A stretch of DNA of 36,071 nucleotides from Aquificales bacterium. Lineage in GTDB: Bacteria; Aquificota; Aquificia; Aquificales; Aquificaceae. Below are positions 9,920 to 18,888 of this stretch, one piece after another. A program made the translations under genes and the position numbers. Below the pieces are notes generated by a model. It was not told the DNA's origin. It was given only the letters and a program-made list of their open reading frames with translations, and searched no databases. The stretch lies in NCBI GenBank assembly GCA_027078675.1, contig JALWWX010000232.1, positions 1 to 36,071 of the forward strand. The letters run 5' to 3'. How positions within the stretch are numbered: the first letter of the stretch is position 1; the number at the start of each line of letters is the position of its first letter.

Positions 9920-11674
9920 TCAAGGATACTTTGTTGACCTTTCGGAAACAAAAGAAAGGCGGTGCCTGATCAATTTACCTATATCGGATCTCGTAACTAT
10001 TCCCACTATTATTCTTTTGTCCCCCTCGGTTACGACTATAGGAATCCTTCCTATTCCCCTGTTTATCATTATATTGAGTACATCTGATAGCTTTGTATCA
10101 GGGTGTACAAATATGGGATCTTTTGTCATTATATCTTGTATTTTTACTTTTCCCTTTTCTTCTTCCCTTATGCGTGATATGTCACTCTTTGTTACAATCC
10201 CTTGAAGATTTCCTTCCTTAGCGACGGGTATTCCCGATATAAGCTTATTTTTCATAACCTCTTCCGCTTCCTTTACGGTTGCTTCTGGGGGTAAGGTAAT
10301 GGGTTTGTTCATAACTTCCTTCGCCTTGTAATTTTCAAGTATGCTTATACCTATTTCTTCCCTCATAATTGGTGAATCTTCCCTTCTGTTTACCTGGCTC
10401 GGGAATATGCTTTTGTCTCCGCTTACTATATAGGCTATGGATACCGCTATAATTGAAGGAACCAACAAATTATAGCCGTGGGTCATTTCCGCCACAAGTA
10501 TCAGTGTTGAAAGGGGTGCTTTTGCTGCACCGCCGAAAAAGGCTGTCATACCTACTACTGTAAATGAAGCTATATTAAGATAATCTTCTCCGCTTATCAT
10601 GTTTACTATAAGGCTTGATATTGCCCCGAGGGTTCCTCCTATCATTATGGAGGGTCCGAATATTCCCCCTGATCCACCAGATCCGAGTATGAGGGATGCA
10701 CAAAACATTAAAAATAGAGGTGAAAGCATAATGGTTATAATTCCTATGAAATCTATGTGTCCGTCTATTATTATCTGAAGCCAGCCGTAGCCGTTACCTA
10801 TTACAAAGGGATTGATTATACCTATAGAGCCTGTTATAAATCCTGCAATTGCGGGTCTCAGAAAGGGAGGTATGTTTGATTTGGCAAAAGTGTTTTGGAT
10901 TTCCGTGAACATCTTTATGAAAAATCTTATGGAGAAACCGCATATAAAACCAAGAAGGGCATAATATATAAGATGATCCACGGATAAGGATGCTTTGCCG
11001 GAAGTTGGTATATTAAATAGGGGATCAAAGCCCATAAAAGAACCGAAAACTATATAGGAAGTGACAGAAGCTAAAAATCCTGGAACTAAAAGTTCAATAT
11101 CAAAGTCCTTTTTGTAAAAAACCTCCGCGCTTATTATTGCACCTGCGAGCGGTGCCCTGAAGATGGCTGCCACTCCCGCTCCCAAGCCTATAGCTACAAG
11201 TTTTCTCCTTTCCCTTTTGCTGAGCCTTAAAATGTCGGAAAGTAAAGAACCCATACCTGCCCCTATGAGGGCTATGGGTCCTTCCCTTCCTGAGGTACCC
11301 CCAGAGCCTATGAGTATGGCTGAGCTTATTAATTTAACAAACGGTGCCTTTGGATCAATTTTCGCATTGTTAAAATGATAAGCCTTTATGGCGTGATCCG
11401 TGCCAATACCTTCTGATTCCCTTGAAAGGAAGTAAACAATAATACCAGAGATAAGGCCTCCTGCCATGGTTATAAAAGGTAGAAAGTAAGGGTGTTCCAC
11501 AAAGGGTTTTGTCAAAATGTATGTACCTTCGCCAGCAGGTAAGGGATTTATGTAACCCGCAATATCCACAAGTATAAATTCTGTTATTATTTCAATGGAA
11601 TAGTTAAAAAGGACAGCATAAATCCCTATGATTATACCAAGGATTATAGGTGGTAGGAAATTTTTGTGGATCAC
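9920..11674 (-). CDS. CLC-family chloride channel/transporter with C-terminal CBS domain pair
   Basis: GSGGTSGREGPIALIGAGMGS, FRAPLAGAIISAEV, GSGGSGGIFGPSIMIGG, then two CBS modules (KAKEVMNKPI..., IMTKDPIFVHPDT...); GTG start. Confidence 0.93.
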   Translation of the reverse strand: MIHKNFLPPIILGIIIGIYAVLFNYSIEIITEFILVDIAGYINPLPAGEGTYILTKPFVEHPYFLPFITMAGGLISGIIVYFLSRESEGIGTDHAIKAYHFNNAKIDPKAPFVKLISSAILIGSGGTSGREGPIALIGAGMGSLLSDILRLSKRERRKLVAIGLGAGVAAIFRAPLAGAIISAEVFYKKDFDIELLVPGFLASVTSYIVFGSFMGFDPLFNIPTSGKASLSVDHLIYYALLGFICGFSIRFFIKMFTEIQNTFAKSNIPPFLRPAIAGFITGSIGIINPFVIGNGYGWLQIIIDGHIDFIGIITIMLSPLFLMFCASLILGSGGSGGIFGPSIMIGGTLGAISSLIVNMISGEDYLNIASFTVVGMTAFFGGAAKAPLSTLILVAEMTHGYNLLVPSIIAVSIAYIVSGDKSIFPSQVNRREDSPIMREEIGISILENYKAKEVMNKPITLPPEATVKEAEEVMKNKLISGIPVAKEGNLQGIVTKSDISRIREEEKGKVKIQDIMTKDPIFVHPDTKLSDVLNIMINRGIGRIPIVVTEGDKRIIVGIVTRSDIGKLIRHRLSFVSERSTKYP

Positions 11675-11689
11675 TTTATATATTATTAT

Positions 11690-12571
11690 ATGATAAGGAT
11701 TTTACCTTTTTTGTTAGTCATTGTATTTCAAAGTTACGGATTTTCCGTTGAAAAGTTTTTCTATCTTATGGGAACATATAGCACAATGGATCTTGATAAT
11801 CCTGATGATATAAGGAGGGCTTATAAGTATTTAAGGAAACTGGAAAATAAAATGAGCACATACCTGGCGGAGTCTGAGGTTTCCCTTATAAACAGATATG
11901 CAGGTATTAAACCCGTAAAGGTATCCGGAGAAATTGTGGAAGTTATTATGGAAGCATTAAAAATATCAGAAAAGACCTATGGATATTTTGACATAACAGT
12001 CGGAGCTTATACTATAAACCACGTGCGTAAAAGGTTATTGAAAAAGGAGGAAGCTTTAAGGTTGATAAACTACAAAGATGTTGTGGTTAACGGAGACAAG
12101 GTGTTTTTAAGGAAAAAAGGTATGGCTATTGATCTCGGCGGTATAGGGAAAGGGTATGCCTTAGAAAAGGTCCATGACTATCTGAATGTTGAAAGGGGAT
12201 TTATAAGCATAGGGGGTGATATGAAGATATGGGGTATGAGGAAGTCAATAGCTATATTGGATCCTTTAGAGGAAAGTATCATCGCATTTTTTGTCAATAG
12301 GGGAGACCTGTGTATATCCACATCAGGAAATTATCATCAGGATCATATAAGAACACAAAACAGAAACATTATACAGGTTACCGTCTTACACAGAAATTGT
12401 ACTTACGCTGATGCCTACGCTACCGCTTTATTTGCTATGCCTGAGGGGGAGATTAAAAGGTTTTTAAATGAAAATGAAGATGTTGGTGTATTTATTTTGT
12501 ACAAGAATAGGGAGGTTTATGTTAATTCCGCATTTTTGTCCTACTGTGAAAAATTTAAAATAGTTGAATAA
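11690..12571 (+). CDS. apbE: FAD:protein FMN transferase (ApbE family), signal peptide
   Basis: FYLMGTYSTMDL, YGYFDITVGAY, MAIDLGGIGKGYALEKV, GFISIGGDMKIWG, TYADAYATALFAM. ATG 11690 gives a signal peptide (MIRILPFLLVIVFQSYGFS); the track start at 11666 overlaps the divergent gene. Confidence 0.9.
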   Translation: MIRILPFLLVIVFQSYGFSVEKFFYLMGTYSTMDLDNPDDIRRAYKYLRKLENKMSTYLAESEVSLINRYAGIKPVKVSGEIVEVIMEALKISEKTYGYFDITVGAYTINHVRKRLLKKEEALRLINYKDVVVNGDKVFLRKKGMAIDLGGIGKGYALEKVHDYLNVERGFISIGGDMKIWGMRKSIAILDPLEESIIAFFVNRGDLCISTSGNYHQDHIRTQNRNIIQVTVLHRNCTYADAYATALFAMPEGEIKRFLNENEDVGVFILYKNREVYVNSAFLSYCEKFKIVE

Positions 12572-12637
12572 ATATATGACTTTTGTCATTGTTGAACTGT
12601 GTTTTTGAGATGATAATGAAATTAAATTTCAATTTCA

Positions 12638-13165
12638 ATGGCTGTGAAGGTAATTATTATGGTTATGGCTTCTTTAACCTTTGCTTATTCAAAGGTTGAT
12701 GTCACTAAGTATATAAGATTTTATTATCCGGATTCTGTAATAGAGATTAGAAATATAATCCTCAGCAAGGAACAGGTTAAAAGAGCAAGTAAGTTGGCAA
12801 AGGTAAAGATAAGATCAAGGCTTGTATCCTTTTACCTCATTAAGGATAAATCTGGTAACATAGTTGCATACGCTTATATAGATACTCACCGTGTCAGGAC
12901 AAAACCGGAAACAGTTCTTTACATAATTAGCAGAAATGGAGAGCTTGAAGTAGCAGAAGTTATAGCCTTTCTTGAGCCTCCCGAATATAAAGCTGATGAA
13001 AGATGGTTGAGCATATTTAAAGGAAAATCCCTGCATAAAGACAAATTGGCATTAAGGAGGGATATCCCTAATATAACTGGTGCTACCCTTACTGCAAGAG
13101 CAATTACTAAAAGTGTAAGAAAAGTGCTTGCGTTGTGGCAGGTTGTGTTTGGGGATAAGAAATGA
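12638..13165 (+). CDS. Periplasmic FMN-binding domain protein (RnfG/NqrC-type flavinylation site)
   Basis: Signal peptide, then C-terminal NITGATLTARAITKSVRKVL resembling the [S/T]GAT-x-[S/T] covalent FMN motif; directly after apbE. Confidence 0.82.
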   Translation: MAVKVIIMVMASLTFAYSKVDVTKYIRFYYPDSVIEIRNIILSKEQVKRASKLAKVKIRSRLVSFYLIKDKSGNIVAYAYIDTHRVRTKPETVLYIISRNGELEVAEVIAFLEPPEYKADERWLSIFKGKSLHKDKLALRRDIPNITGATLTARAITKSVRKVLALWQVVFGDKK

Positions 13166-14121
13166 GAATTTTTGTACAGAATGGCTCAAGAACCCAATAT
13201 ATGAAACATTTGATGATACTTATAGTTTTATTTTCTGGTTTGTTTTGGGGAGTTGATATTATAAACGCTTTTATGATTTACGGATACTCTTACGAAGATG
13301 TATATCTTTATTTCTACTCCGATTTTGAATATCCTGAAATTGCCCCCTTTAATGCCTTAATAGAAAATGTTCATATAAATCTTTACACGTCACTTTTATT
13401 TAATGTTTTTTTCTTACCCTTATTTTTAAAGCTCTATCCTAATAAAAAGTTTGCTTTTATTATATCTCTTATTATTTTTGCTTTATCTCTTTTATATTCC
13501 GTTTCTGATATAGCGGTATATCTGTGGGGTGTTATCTTTATATATATTAAGTTAATATCTTTTCTGAGCTATAAGGTTTTATCTCTGGTGGCATTGGCCA
13601 TTACATTTATATTAATCGTTTATAAACAAGTGGGAAGGGTTTATGTCGGTGGTGTTAACTTTATTGTTCTAATTTTTTCTTTTTCCTCTCTCTTTTTCTT
13701 ACTTATAAATTTGATTATGTTTTACACTAAACTGGGTTTTAATCCGGAGAATATTTATTACTATTACAATGGAAATGAAGAGCTATTTATAAAGGGTAAG
13801 AGTTTTGAAAGTATAATATCTGTTCTTGCATTACATATAGTGAGCGGAGGTGTGTTTGTTTTTGTCTTAAGCCATTTCTATATATTCACTGAATTTATTT
13901 ACAAGGGTATTGCCATCTATCTATCGTTTGTTTCAGCGATTATAGAATTTTTAAGCGGACTTTTTATAAAAATGGGGCTTTTTATTTTTACATACATTAA
14001 GCTAATTTCCTTCTTTATGATGGAATTCCTGCTTGCATTTATTACACTTTATGTTATAAAAGATATATTAAAAGGCAAATTGCAATGGACATCCGAAAAA
14101 AGTTCTCAGGAGCGATCATAG
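13162..14121 (+). CDS. Polytopic membrane protein of unknown function with internal pseudo-repeat and conserved-looking His pair
   Basis: At least 6-8 hydrophobic segments; overlaps preceding FMN-binding gene (4 nt) and following gene (37 nt). Confidence 0.75.
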   Translation: MRIFVQNGSRTQYMKHLMILIVLFSGLFWGVDIINAFMIYGYSYEDVYLYFYSDFEYPEIAPFNALIENVHINLYTSLLFNVFFLPLFLKLYPNKKFAFIISLIIFALSLLYSVSDIAVYLWGVIFIYIKLISFLSYKVLSLVALAITFILIVYKQVGRVYVGGVNFIVLIFSFSSLFFLLINLIMFYTKLGFNPENIYYYYNGNEELFIKGKSFESIISVLALHIVSGGVFVFVLSHFYIFTEFIYKGIAIYLSFVSAIIEFLSGLFIKMGLFIFTYIKLISFFMMEFLLAFITLYVIKDILKGKLQWTSEKSSQERS

Positions 14122-15065
14122 GTTCATCTCTCGGGGACGCTATAGGTAAGTGTGTAGAGGATATTACTAAGTATGATGTATATGAATTTTATGGAGGTCC
14201 TCTGAGAGGTTTCGCAGAACCTCATCCATTAAGTCCTGCCCACGGTAGAAAGCCGGAGGAAACCTCAGATGAAACTACCGTGTTTCGCATCTTGTTGGAA
14301 AGCATAATTGAGAGGAAAGAGATAGACGTTCAGGACTTTATAAGAAGGTTAATAATATGGTATGAGGATGAGTCTTCTCACAGATATCCCGATCCTACTC
14401 TTCTTACTGCAATTGATCTACTTTCAAGGGGATCCAGTCCTGCCTTGTACGGTTTAACCTCCGCCTCTGTTGAAGGTATACTCAGAAGTGTTGCTGTGGG
14501 ATTGTATCACTATTACAATCCCCTCCTTGCAGCGGAGGGTAGTAGGGTTGTTTCTTTACTAACTCACAGGAGTGAATATATATCAGCTGGTTCTGCTGTT
14601 TTGGGGGCTTTTATTTCCATGCTTGTATCAGATTGCGAGATAGGTTCCGTGGACGAAAAAATAGATCTTATAAATAAGTTACAAAGAATTTCAGATAGTA
14701 GCAGGCTTAACAAAGCGTTGGATAAAGTTAAGGAGCTATTATTGAATGGAGCTGATGTTGATACCGCCATATTTGAGTTGGGAAACGGGAGTTTTGTACT
14801 TGAATCCCTACCTCTTTCTGTCTTTATATTTCTTTCGCACGCTGACGATCCAGAGGAGGCTTTTTGGCAAGGTGTCAATTCCTACGGCGAGTTCGGCGGT
14901 GATACCGACTCAATAGGATTTATGGTAGGAGCTTTCGTGGGGGCAAAATTCGGCGTGGATGTTTTCCCCAAGGAGCTTGTTGATAATCTTGAAAATTCAG
15001 GTTATTATATAAATATCGCAAATAAACTTACGGATATTATTAAAGAATCTGTTAAAGGAGGATAG
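14085..15065 (+). CDS. ADP-ribosylglycohydrolase (DraG/ARH family)
   Basis: [57 protein letters not shown]. Confidence 0.9.
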   Translation: MDIRKKFSGAIIGSSLGDAIGKCVEDITKYDVYEFYGGPLRGFAEPHPLSPAHGRKPEETSDETTVFRILLESIIERKEIDVQDFIRRLIIWYEDESSHRYPDPTLLTAIDLLSRGSSPALYGLTSASVEGILRSVAVGLYHYYNPLLAAEGSRVVSLLTHRSEYISAGSAVLGAFISMLVSDCEIGSVDEKIDLINKLQRISDSSRLNKALDKVKELLLNGADVDTAIFELGNGSFVLESLPLSVFIFLSHADDPEEAFWQGVNSYGEFGGDTDSIGFMVGAFVGAKFGVDVFPKELVDNLENSGYYINIANKLTDIIKESVKGG

Positions 15066-15070
15066 AGAAA

Positions 15071-15313
15071 ATGGCCTATAAGTTACAGGAGAGTTTTCTG
15101 AACACAGCAAGAAAAAGAAGGGTTAAGGTATCAATATACTTGGTTAACGGTGTAAGATTACAAGGAAGAATAAAGTCTATAGACCTTTTTACCATTTTGC
15201 TTGAGGATTCAAGACAACAAACCCTTGTCTATAAACATGCGATAACAACAATAATACCACATGAAAGGATAGAAATAGAATTTGAAGAAGAAGGAGTGCC
15301 GGGAGCCTCTTAA
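15071..15313 (+). CDS. hfq: RNA chaperone Hfq
   Basis: [59 protein letters not shown] (Sm1/Sm2, YKHA). Confidence 0.96.
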   Translation: MAYKLQESFLNTARKRRVKVSIYLVNGVRLQGRIKSIDLFTILLEDSRQQTLVYKHAITTIIPHERIEIEFEEEGVPGAS

Positions 15314-15642
15314 AGAAGACCCGGCGGTTTTCCTTTTGAAACAACAAGCCTTTCTACGGGCTTATCACCTTTCAGGTGGCTTTCTATTATTTCGTCTATA
15401 TCTTCCGATTTGACATTTCCGTACCATACCCCTTCGGGATATACAACTATTGTAGGACCTATTGCGCATGGACCTAAGCAACCAGTAGGTGTAACCGCCA
15501 CATTCATCATAAGGTCTGGATCCATTTGAATTTTCTCCATAAGGGTTTGATAAATTTCCCTACTTCCCTTGTCTGCGCAGGAACCCATCGGGTGACCAGG
15601 AGGTCTTTGATTAACACATACAAACACGTGTTTAAATCCCAT
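15310..15642 (-). CDS. Thioredoxin-like [2Fe-2S] ferredoxin
   Basis: [26 protein letters not shown]...[26 protein letters not shown]; Cys pattern of the Aquifex Fd / NuoE-like family; SD AAAGGAGGTGG upstream. Confidence 0.93.
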   Translation of the reverse strand: MGFKHVFVCVNQRPPGHPMGSCADKGSREIYQTLMEKIQMDPDLMMNVAVTPTGCLGPCAIGPTIVVYPEGVWYGNVKSEDIDEIIESHLKGDKPVERLVVSKGKPPGLL

Positions 15643-15708
15643 CTTCCACCTCCTTTGGAGTGTGCAATTATTTTATCAGTAAGGTTTTGGAATATATTAT
15701 GAGTTTTA

Positions 15709-16377
15709 TCACTTTAAGACTTTACCTGTTGCTTTGTAAAACACAATAAGATCCAAAGTTGCCATATCCATATTCATTTCTCTGCTAATATCTTCAACCC
15801 TTTTTTCTGTTTCTTCATAAATTTTGGGGGTCAAAGTTTTGAAAGGTTTTATAAGTTTATTGGATACCAGAAACCTTATAACATGTCTGTCAAGTATTGC
15901 TATGTTTTTAAAACCTATATTTCTCAGGAAATGAGAGGCTTCTTTGTAACCCATTCCCTTTATTTTTAATGGGGATGAAGGATTTGCAATAAGCCTTCTT
16001 ATTGTTTTAGGATCTTCTTCCTTTAGAATTTTCAAAAGTTTCTCTATTTTGGATCTTGCCCCTGCAATTCTTTCTGCCCTCTGTTGGGGAAATCTGTGTC
16101 CGTACATTTTGAGTTTATTAGTAAGTTCATCTACACTAAATTTTTTAAACCCCTCTATTCCTATATTTGCTTGTATCCTTATACCCCTTTCCGCGGAGAA
16201 GTTTGCTGTTAAAAGACAAAAAGAAAGCTCAGAGAAGATATCGGCTTTGTATTCTAAGTCTATGTAGGGTTTAAAATTAAATAAGGTCTCTCCCTTTTCT
16301 CCCAGTTTTTTGAATTCTTTTATTCTTTGCCTTATATGTTTATAAACATCAGCTTCTATATTAAAGGGGTTATTCAT
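15709..16377 (-). CDS. N-glycosylase/DNA lyase, Ogg2-type 8-oxoguanine DNA glycosylase
   Basis: HhH-like IKGMGYKEASHFLRNIGFKNIAILDRHVIRFL...MATLDLIVFYKATGKVLK C-terminus typical of Ogg2. Confidence 0.85.
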   Translation of the reverse strand: MNNPFNIEADVYKHIRQRIKEFKKLGEKGETLFNFKPYIDLEYKADIFSELSFCLLTANFSAERGIRIQANIGIEGFKKFSVDELTNKLKMYGHRFPQQRAERIAGARSKIEKLLKILKEEDPKTIRRLIANPSSPLKIKGMGYKEASHFLRNIGFKNIAILDRHVIRFLVSNKLIKPFKTLTPKIYEETEKRVEDISREMNMDMATLDLIVFYKATGKVLK

Positions 16378-16385
16378 TTATTAAA

Positions 16386-16410
16386 GGGGCGGGACTCCCG
16401 CCCCTTCTTT
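16386..16410 (-). terminator. GC-rich hairpin terminator following the porin gene
   Basis: Perfect inverted repeat GGGGCGGG-act-CCCGCCCC at 16386-16404, immediately after the porin stop at 16413; U-tract modest on the minus strand (TTTAAT). Confidence 0.75.
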
Positions 16411-16412
16411 TG

Positions 16413-17462
16413 TTAGAACATGGATCTTAGATAAAGGGTGGGTTTTGTATCTACACCTTGAGGTGCGCTGACATTATCTGCACCTACATATATGACAGCT
16501 TTGTGACCTGCAAGATAGTATCCGAGATACACATCTACCCAGCTTTTTGCATCTTGATTGGGTACATTTTCACTAACGTACTTTATAGCAAGCCCAAGTT
16601 GTCCTATACCCACCTTCTGTCCAGACACAATGCTTCCTTGAGCGTAAAGGGTAGTACTTGCATCCTGATTAGCTGGCTTTTTATTTATATAACCTATCTG
16701 AAGGCCAGGCACTACCGCACCGAAGTTTTGCTCCCAGAATAGGTCTGCAGCAATATTTGTTTGCTGTTGACCCCCTATTTCCTCACTTTGATAACCAACA
16801 CCTATGGAGAGGACATTTTTCTTTCCGAGATATGAATCTTTAAGCACGTATCCCTTTTCAGGCTTAAATCCTAACATAGTGGGTGTAAACTGTATCCTTG
16901 CTCCTATAACATTTTTAGGTGCGTTAGTATCAATGGATCCATTACCGTAGGCGAGATGATACTTTAATAGTCCGTCTGCAATATTACCCCATATAACAAG
17001 CTGTCCATCCCTGAACTTGCCATCGGTTCCTAAAACGTAAAATATATCTGTTTCATTATATCCGGTCGGTACTATGTAGCCGTATGATGTTGTGAGGGAG
17101 ATTCTGCTAAAGGGTACCCTGAAGAGACCTGCCTGAATCCTGAATGCATCAGCAAACTTAAGACCAAAGAAGGCATCGGTTACCTTTTCCCTGAAAAGTG
17201 AATCGCCTTCACCTCCCTTGGTGTCAGCATCAATGTTGGTACCAAAGTAAACAATACCGCCTATCTTACCCTTAAAGGTTATCCTTGCACCGTCGATACC
17301 GAATGAAGTACCGTCGTCTCCTAATTCTGCTTTAATTTTCTGTCTGTACATAACATTGAGGTATGAGTTTTCATCAACCCTTATCTTTACAGCTTCTGCT
17401 GGAGAGGGGAGTAGCATACCCGCACCCATTACCGCCGATAGTAGTACGAGACCTTTCTTCAT
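16413..17462 (-). CDS. Outer-membrane porin-like beta-barrel
   Basis: Signal peptide MKKGLVLLSAVMGAGMLLPSPAEA, alternating beta-strand pattern, C-terminal ...LYLRSMF ending in Phe. Confidence 0.8.
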   Translation of the reverse strand: MKKGLVLLSAVMGAGMLLPSPAEAVKIRVDENSYLNVMYRQKIKAELGDDGTSFGIDGARITFKGKIGGIVYFGTNIDADTKGGEGDSLFREKVTDAFFGLKFADAFRIQAGLFRVPFSRISLTTSYGYIVPTGYNETDIFYVLGTDGKFRDGQLVIWGNIADGLLKYHLAYGNGSIDTNAPKNVIGARIQFTPTMLGFKPEKGYVLKDSYLGKKNVLSIGVGYQSEEIGGQQQTNIAADLFWEQNFGAVVPGLQIGYINKKPANQDASTTLYAQGSIVSGQKVGIGQLGLAIKYVSENVPNQDAKSWVDVYLGYYLAGHKAVIYVGADNVSAPQGVDTKPTLYLRSMF

Positions 17463-17597
17463 ATCTAACCCTCCTTTGGTGATTAATTACAGAATGTATT
17501 ATAAACCTTAAAAATTTTTGATGTCAATAAATTGGTTGAAGCAAGGCAATTTTGGTTTATACTATTATTCTGCAGAACTATTAAGGAGGTGATAATA

Positions 17598-17801
17598 TTG
17601 GCAGTTGTAGTAGTAGGTGAGAATGAACCTTTTGAAAAGGTTCTCAGAAGATTCAAAAGAGTTGTAGAGCAAGAGGGTATATTAACAGAGGTAAAAAGAA
17701 GGGAATTTTATGAGAAGCCAAGTCAAAAGAAGAAAAGGAAAGAGAGGGCTATGAGGAAAAGGTTGTTAAAAGCATTGAAAAAGAAGAAAAATATGCTATA
17801 G
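17598..17801 (+). CDS. rpsU: 30S ribosomal protein S21
   Basis: [64 protein letters not shown] 7 nt upstream of TTG 17598, so the 17532 start in the track is too long. Confidence 0.93.
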   Translation: MAVVVVGENEPFEKVLRRFKRVVEQEGILTEVKRREFYEKPSQKKKRKERAMRKRLLKALKKKKNML

Positions 17802-18875
17802 CTTTCCCATTTTGTATGCTTTCAGAACTTTTTTCTGTTCATTTAATATAAATTTCCTTATTTTATCTTCATAAGCTTTTGGTACATTTAAAAACTTTAC
17901 TCCGATGCATGTTTTTGTGTGTCCTACATTTCTGTTGCGAACTTCTCCTATAAGATTACTTATAGATGTCATTTCAAGGGTGAATTCAACAATTATATAA
18001 TCCTTTTCCTTTACAGGTATATAACCGTCTCTGCAAATTCTTATCCCTGAAGTACTTATGTCTTCAATTATTCCTTCTTCTTCGGGAAAATCTTCCTCCT
18101 TAAACTGAACTTTTATTTTTTCCAAATCAACTTTCTTACCAAGTATCCAGAATCTTACAGGTATATTCACCTTCCATCTCACACCCTCTCTCAGATGCAC
18201 CTTTTCAAGTTTATCCGTGTGTTCCACCACAAGTACCTGTTTTGTGCCTTCCATGTATATGTCCTTGACTGTGAAGTGAGCTACATACTTACCTTCATCT
18301 TCCCTTTGAAATGCAAACTTTATCTCATCACCCTTTTTTACCACAAAGGGCGGTTTGTCAAGAAGAGCGATATGCAACTCTGTTTCCGTTTTGTTCCAAA
18401 CAGCTGCGCTTACCATAAGTTTTCCTACCATTACAAATCCTGTTTGATAAAGATCTATTTCCCTGCTATTTGAGAGAGGTAGGAACCAAGGTATGGTATC
18501 AAAGTGGAGCTTTCTTCTTACAGATGAAATGAGATTTACTTTTTCTATCTCCGCATTTACTATCCTATTAACTACCTTCTCAAACAATGGTTTTGTTTCA
18601 AACACCTTTGTGGCATCGTATCCCATATCTTTTGAATATTTCCAAAGAAGTTCAATTTCTTCATCTGTAAGTCTTGCAGTCTTTGCCTTTTCAATAAATT
18701 CCCTGTGTATTCTTGAGACAGTTAAATATTTTGATATTATATAGGGTATAACGAGAAGTACTACAAATGCAATGAATATTCCTCCTACGACAAAGAGTAT
18801 ATCTTGCAGGCTCGGAGTTTGAAACATATAACGGGTTGCTTCTTTGAAAGTTTCAAACCCTCCCTGGTATTCCAT
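17796..18875 (-). CDS. PilZ-domain protein (YcgR-like, N-terminal TM)
   Basis: [15 protein letters not shown] (RxxxR) and [10 protein letters not shown] (DxSxxG) c-di-GMP motifs; N-terminal TM segment. Confidence 0.85.
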   Translation of the reverse strand: MEYQGGFETFKEATRYMFQTPSLQDILFVVGGIFIAFVVLLVIPYIISKYLTVSRIHREFIEKAKTARLTDEEIELLWKYSKDMGYDATKVFETKPLFEKVVNRIVNAEIEKVNLISSVRRKLHFDTIPWFLPLSNSREIDLYQTGFVMVGKLMVSAAVWNKTETELHIALLDKPPFVVKKGDEIKFAFQREDEGKYVAHFTVKDIYMEGTKQVLVVEHTDKLEKVHLREGVRWKVNIPVRFWILGKKVDLEKIKVQFKEEDFPEEEGIIEDISTSGIRICRDGYIPVKEKDYIIVEFTLEMTSISNLIGEVRNRNVGHTKTCIGVKFLNVPKAYEDKIRKFILNEQKKVLKAYKMGKL

Positions 18876-18888
18876 TTCAAAGCTCCAT

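Noticed and set aside
14085-15065. Toxin-antitoxin (DarTG-like) interpretation of the ADP-ribosylglycohydrolase
   Set aside because: The fold is ARH/DraG rather than macrodomain and no ADP-ribosyltransferase gene is adjacent.
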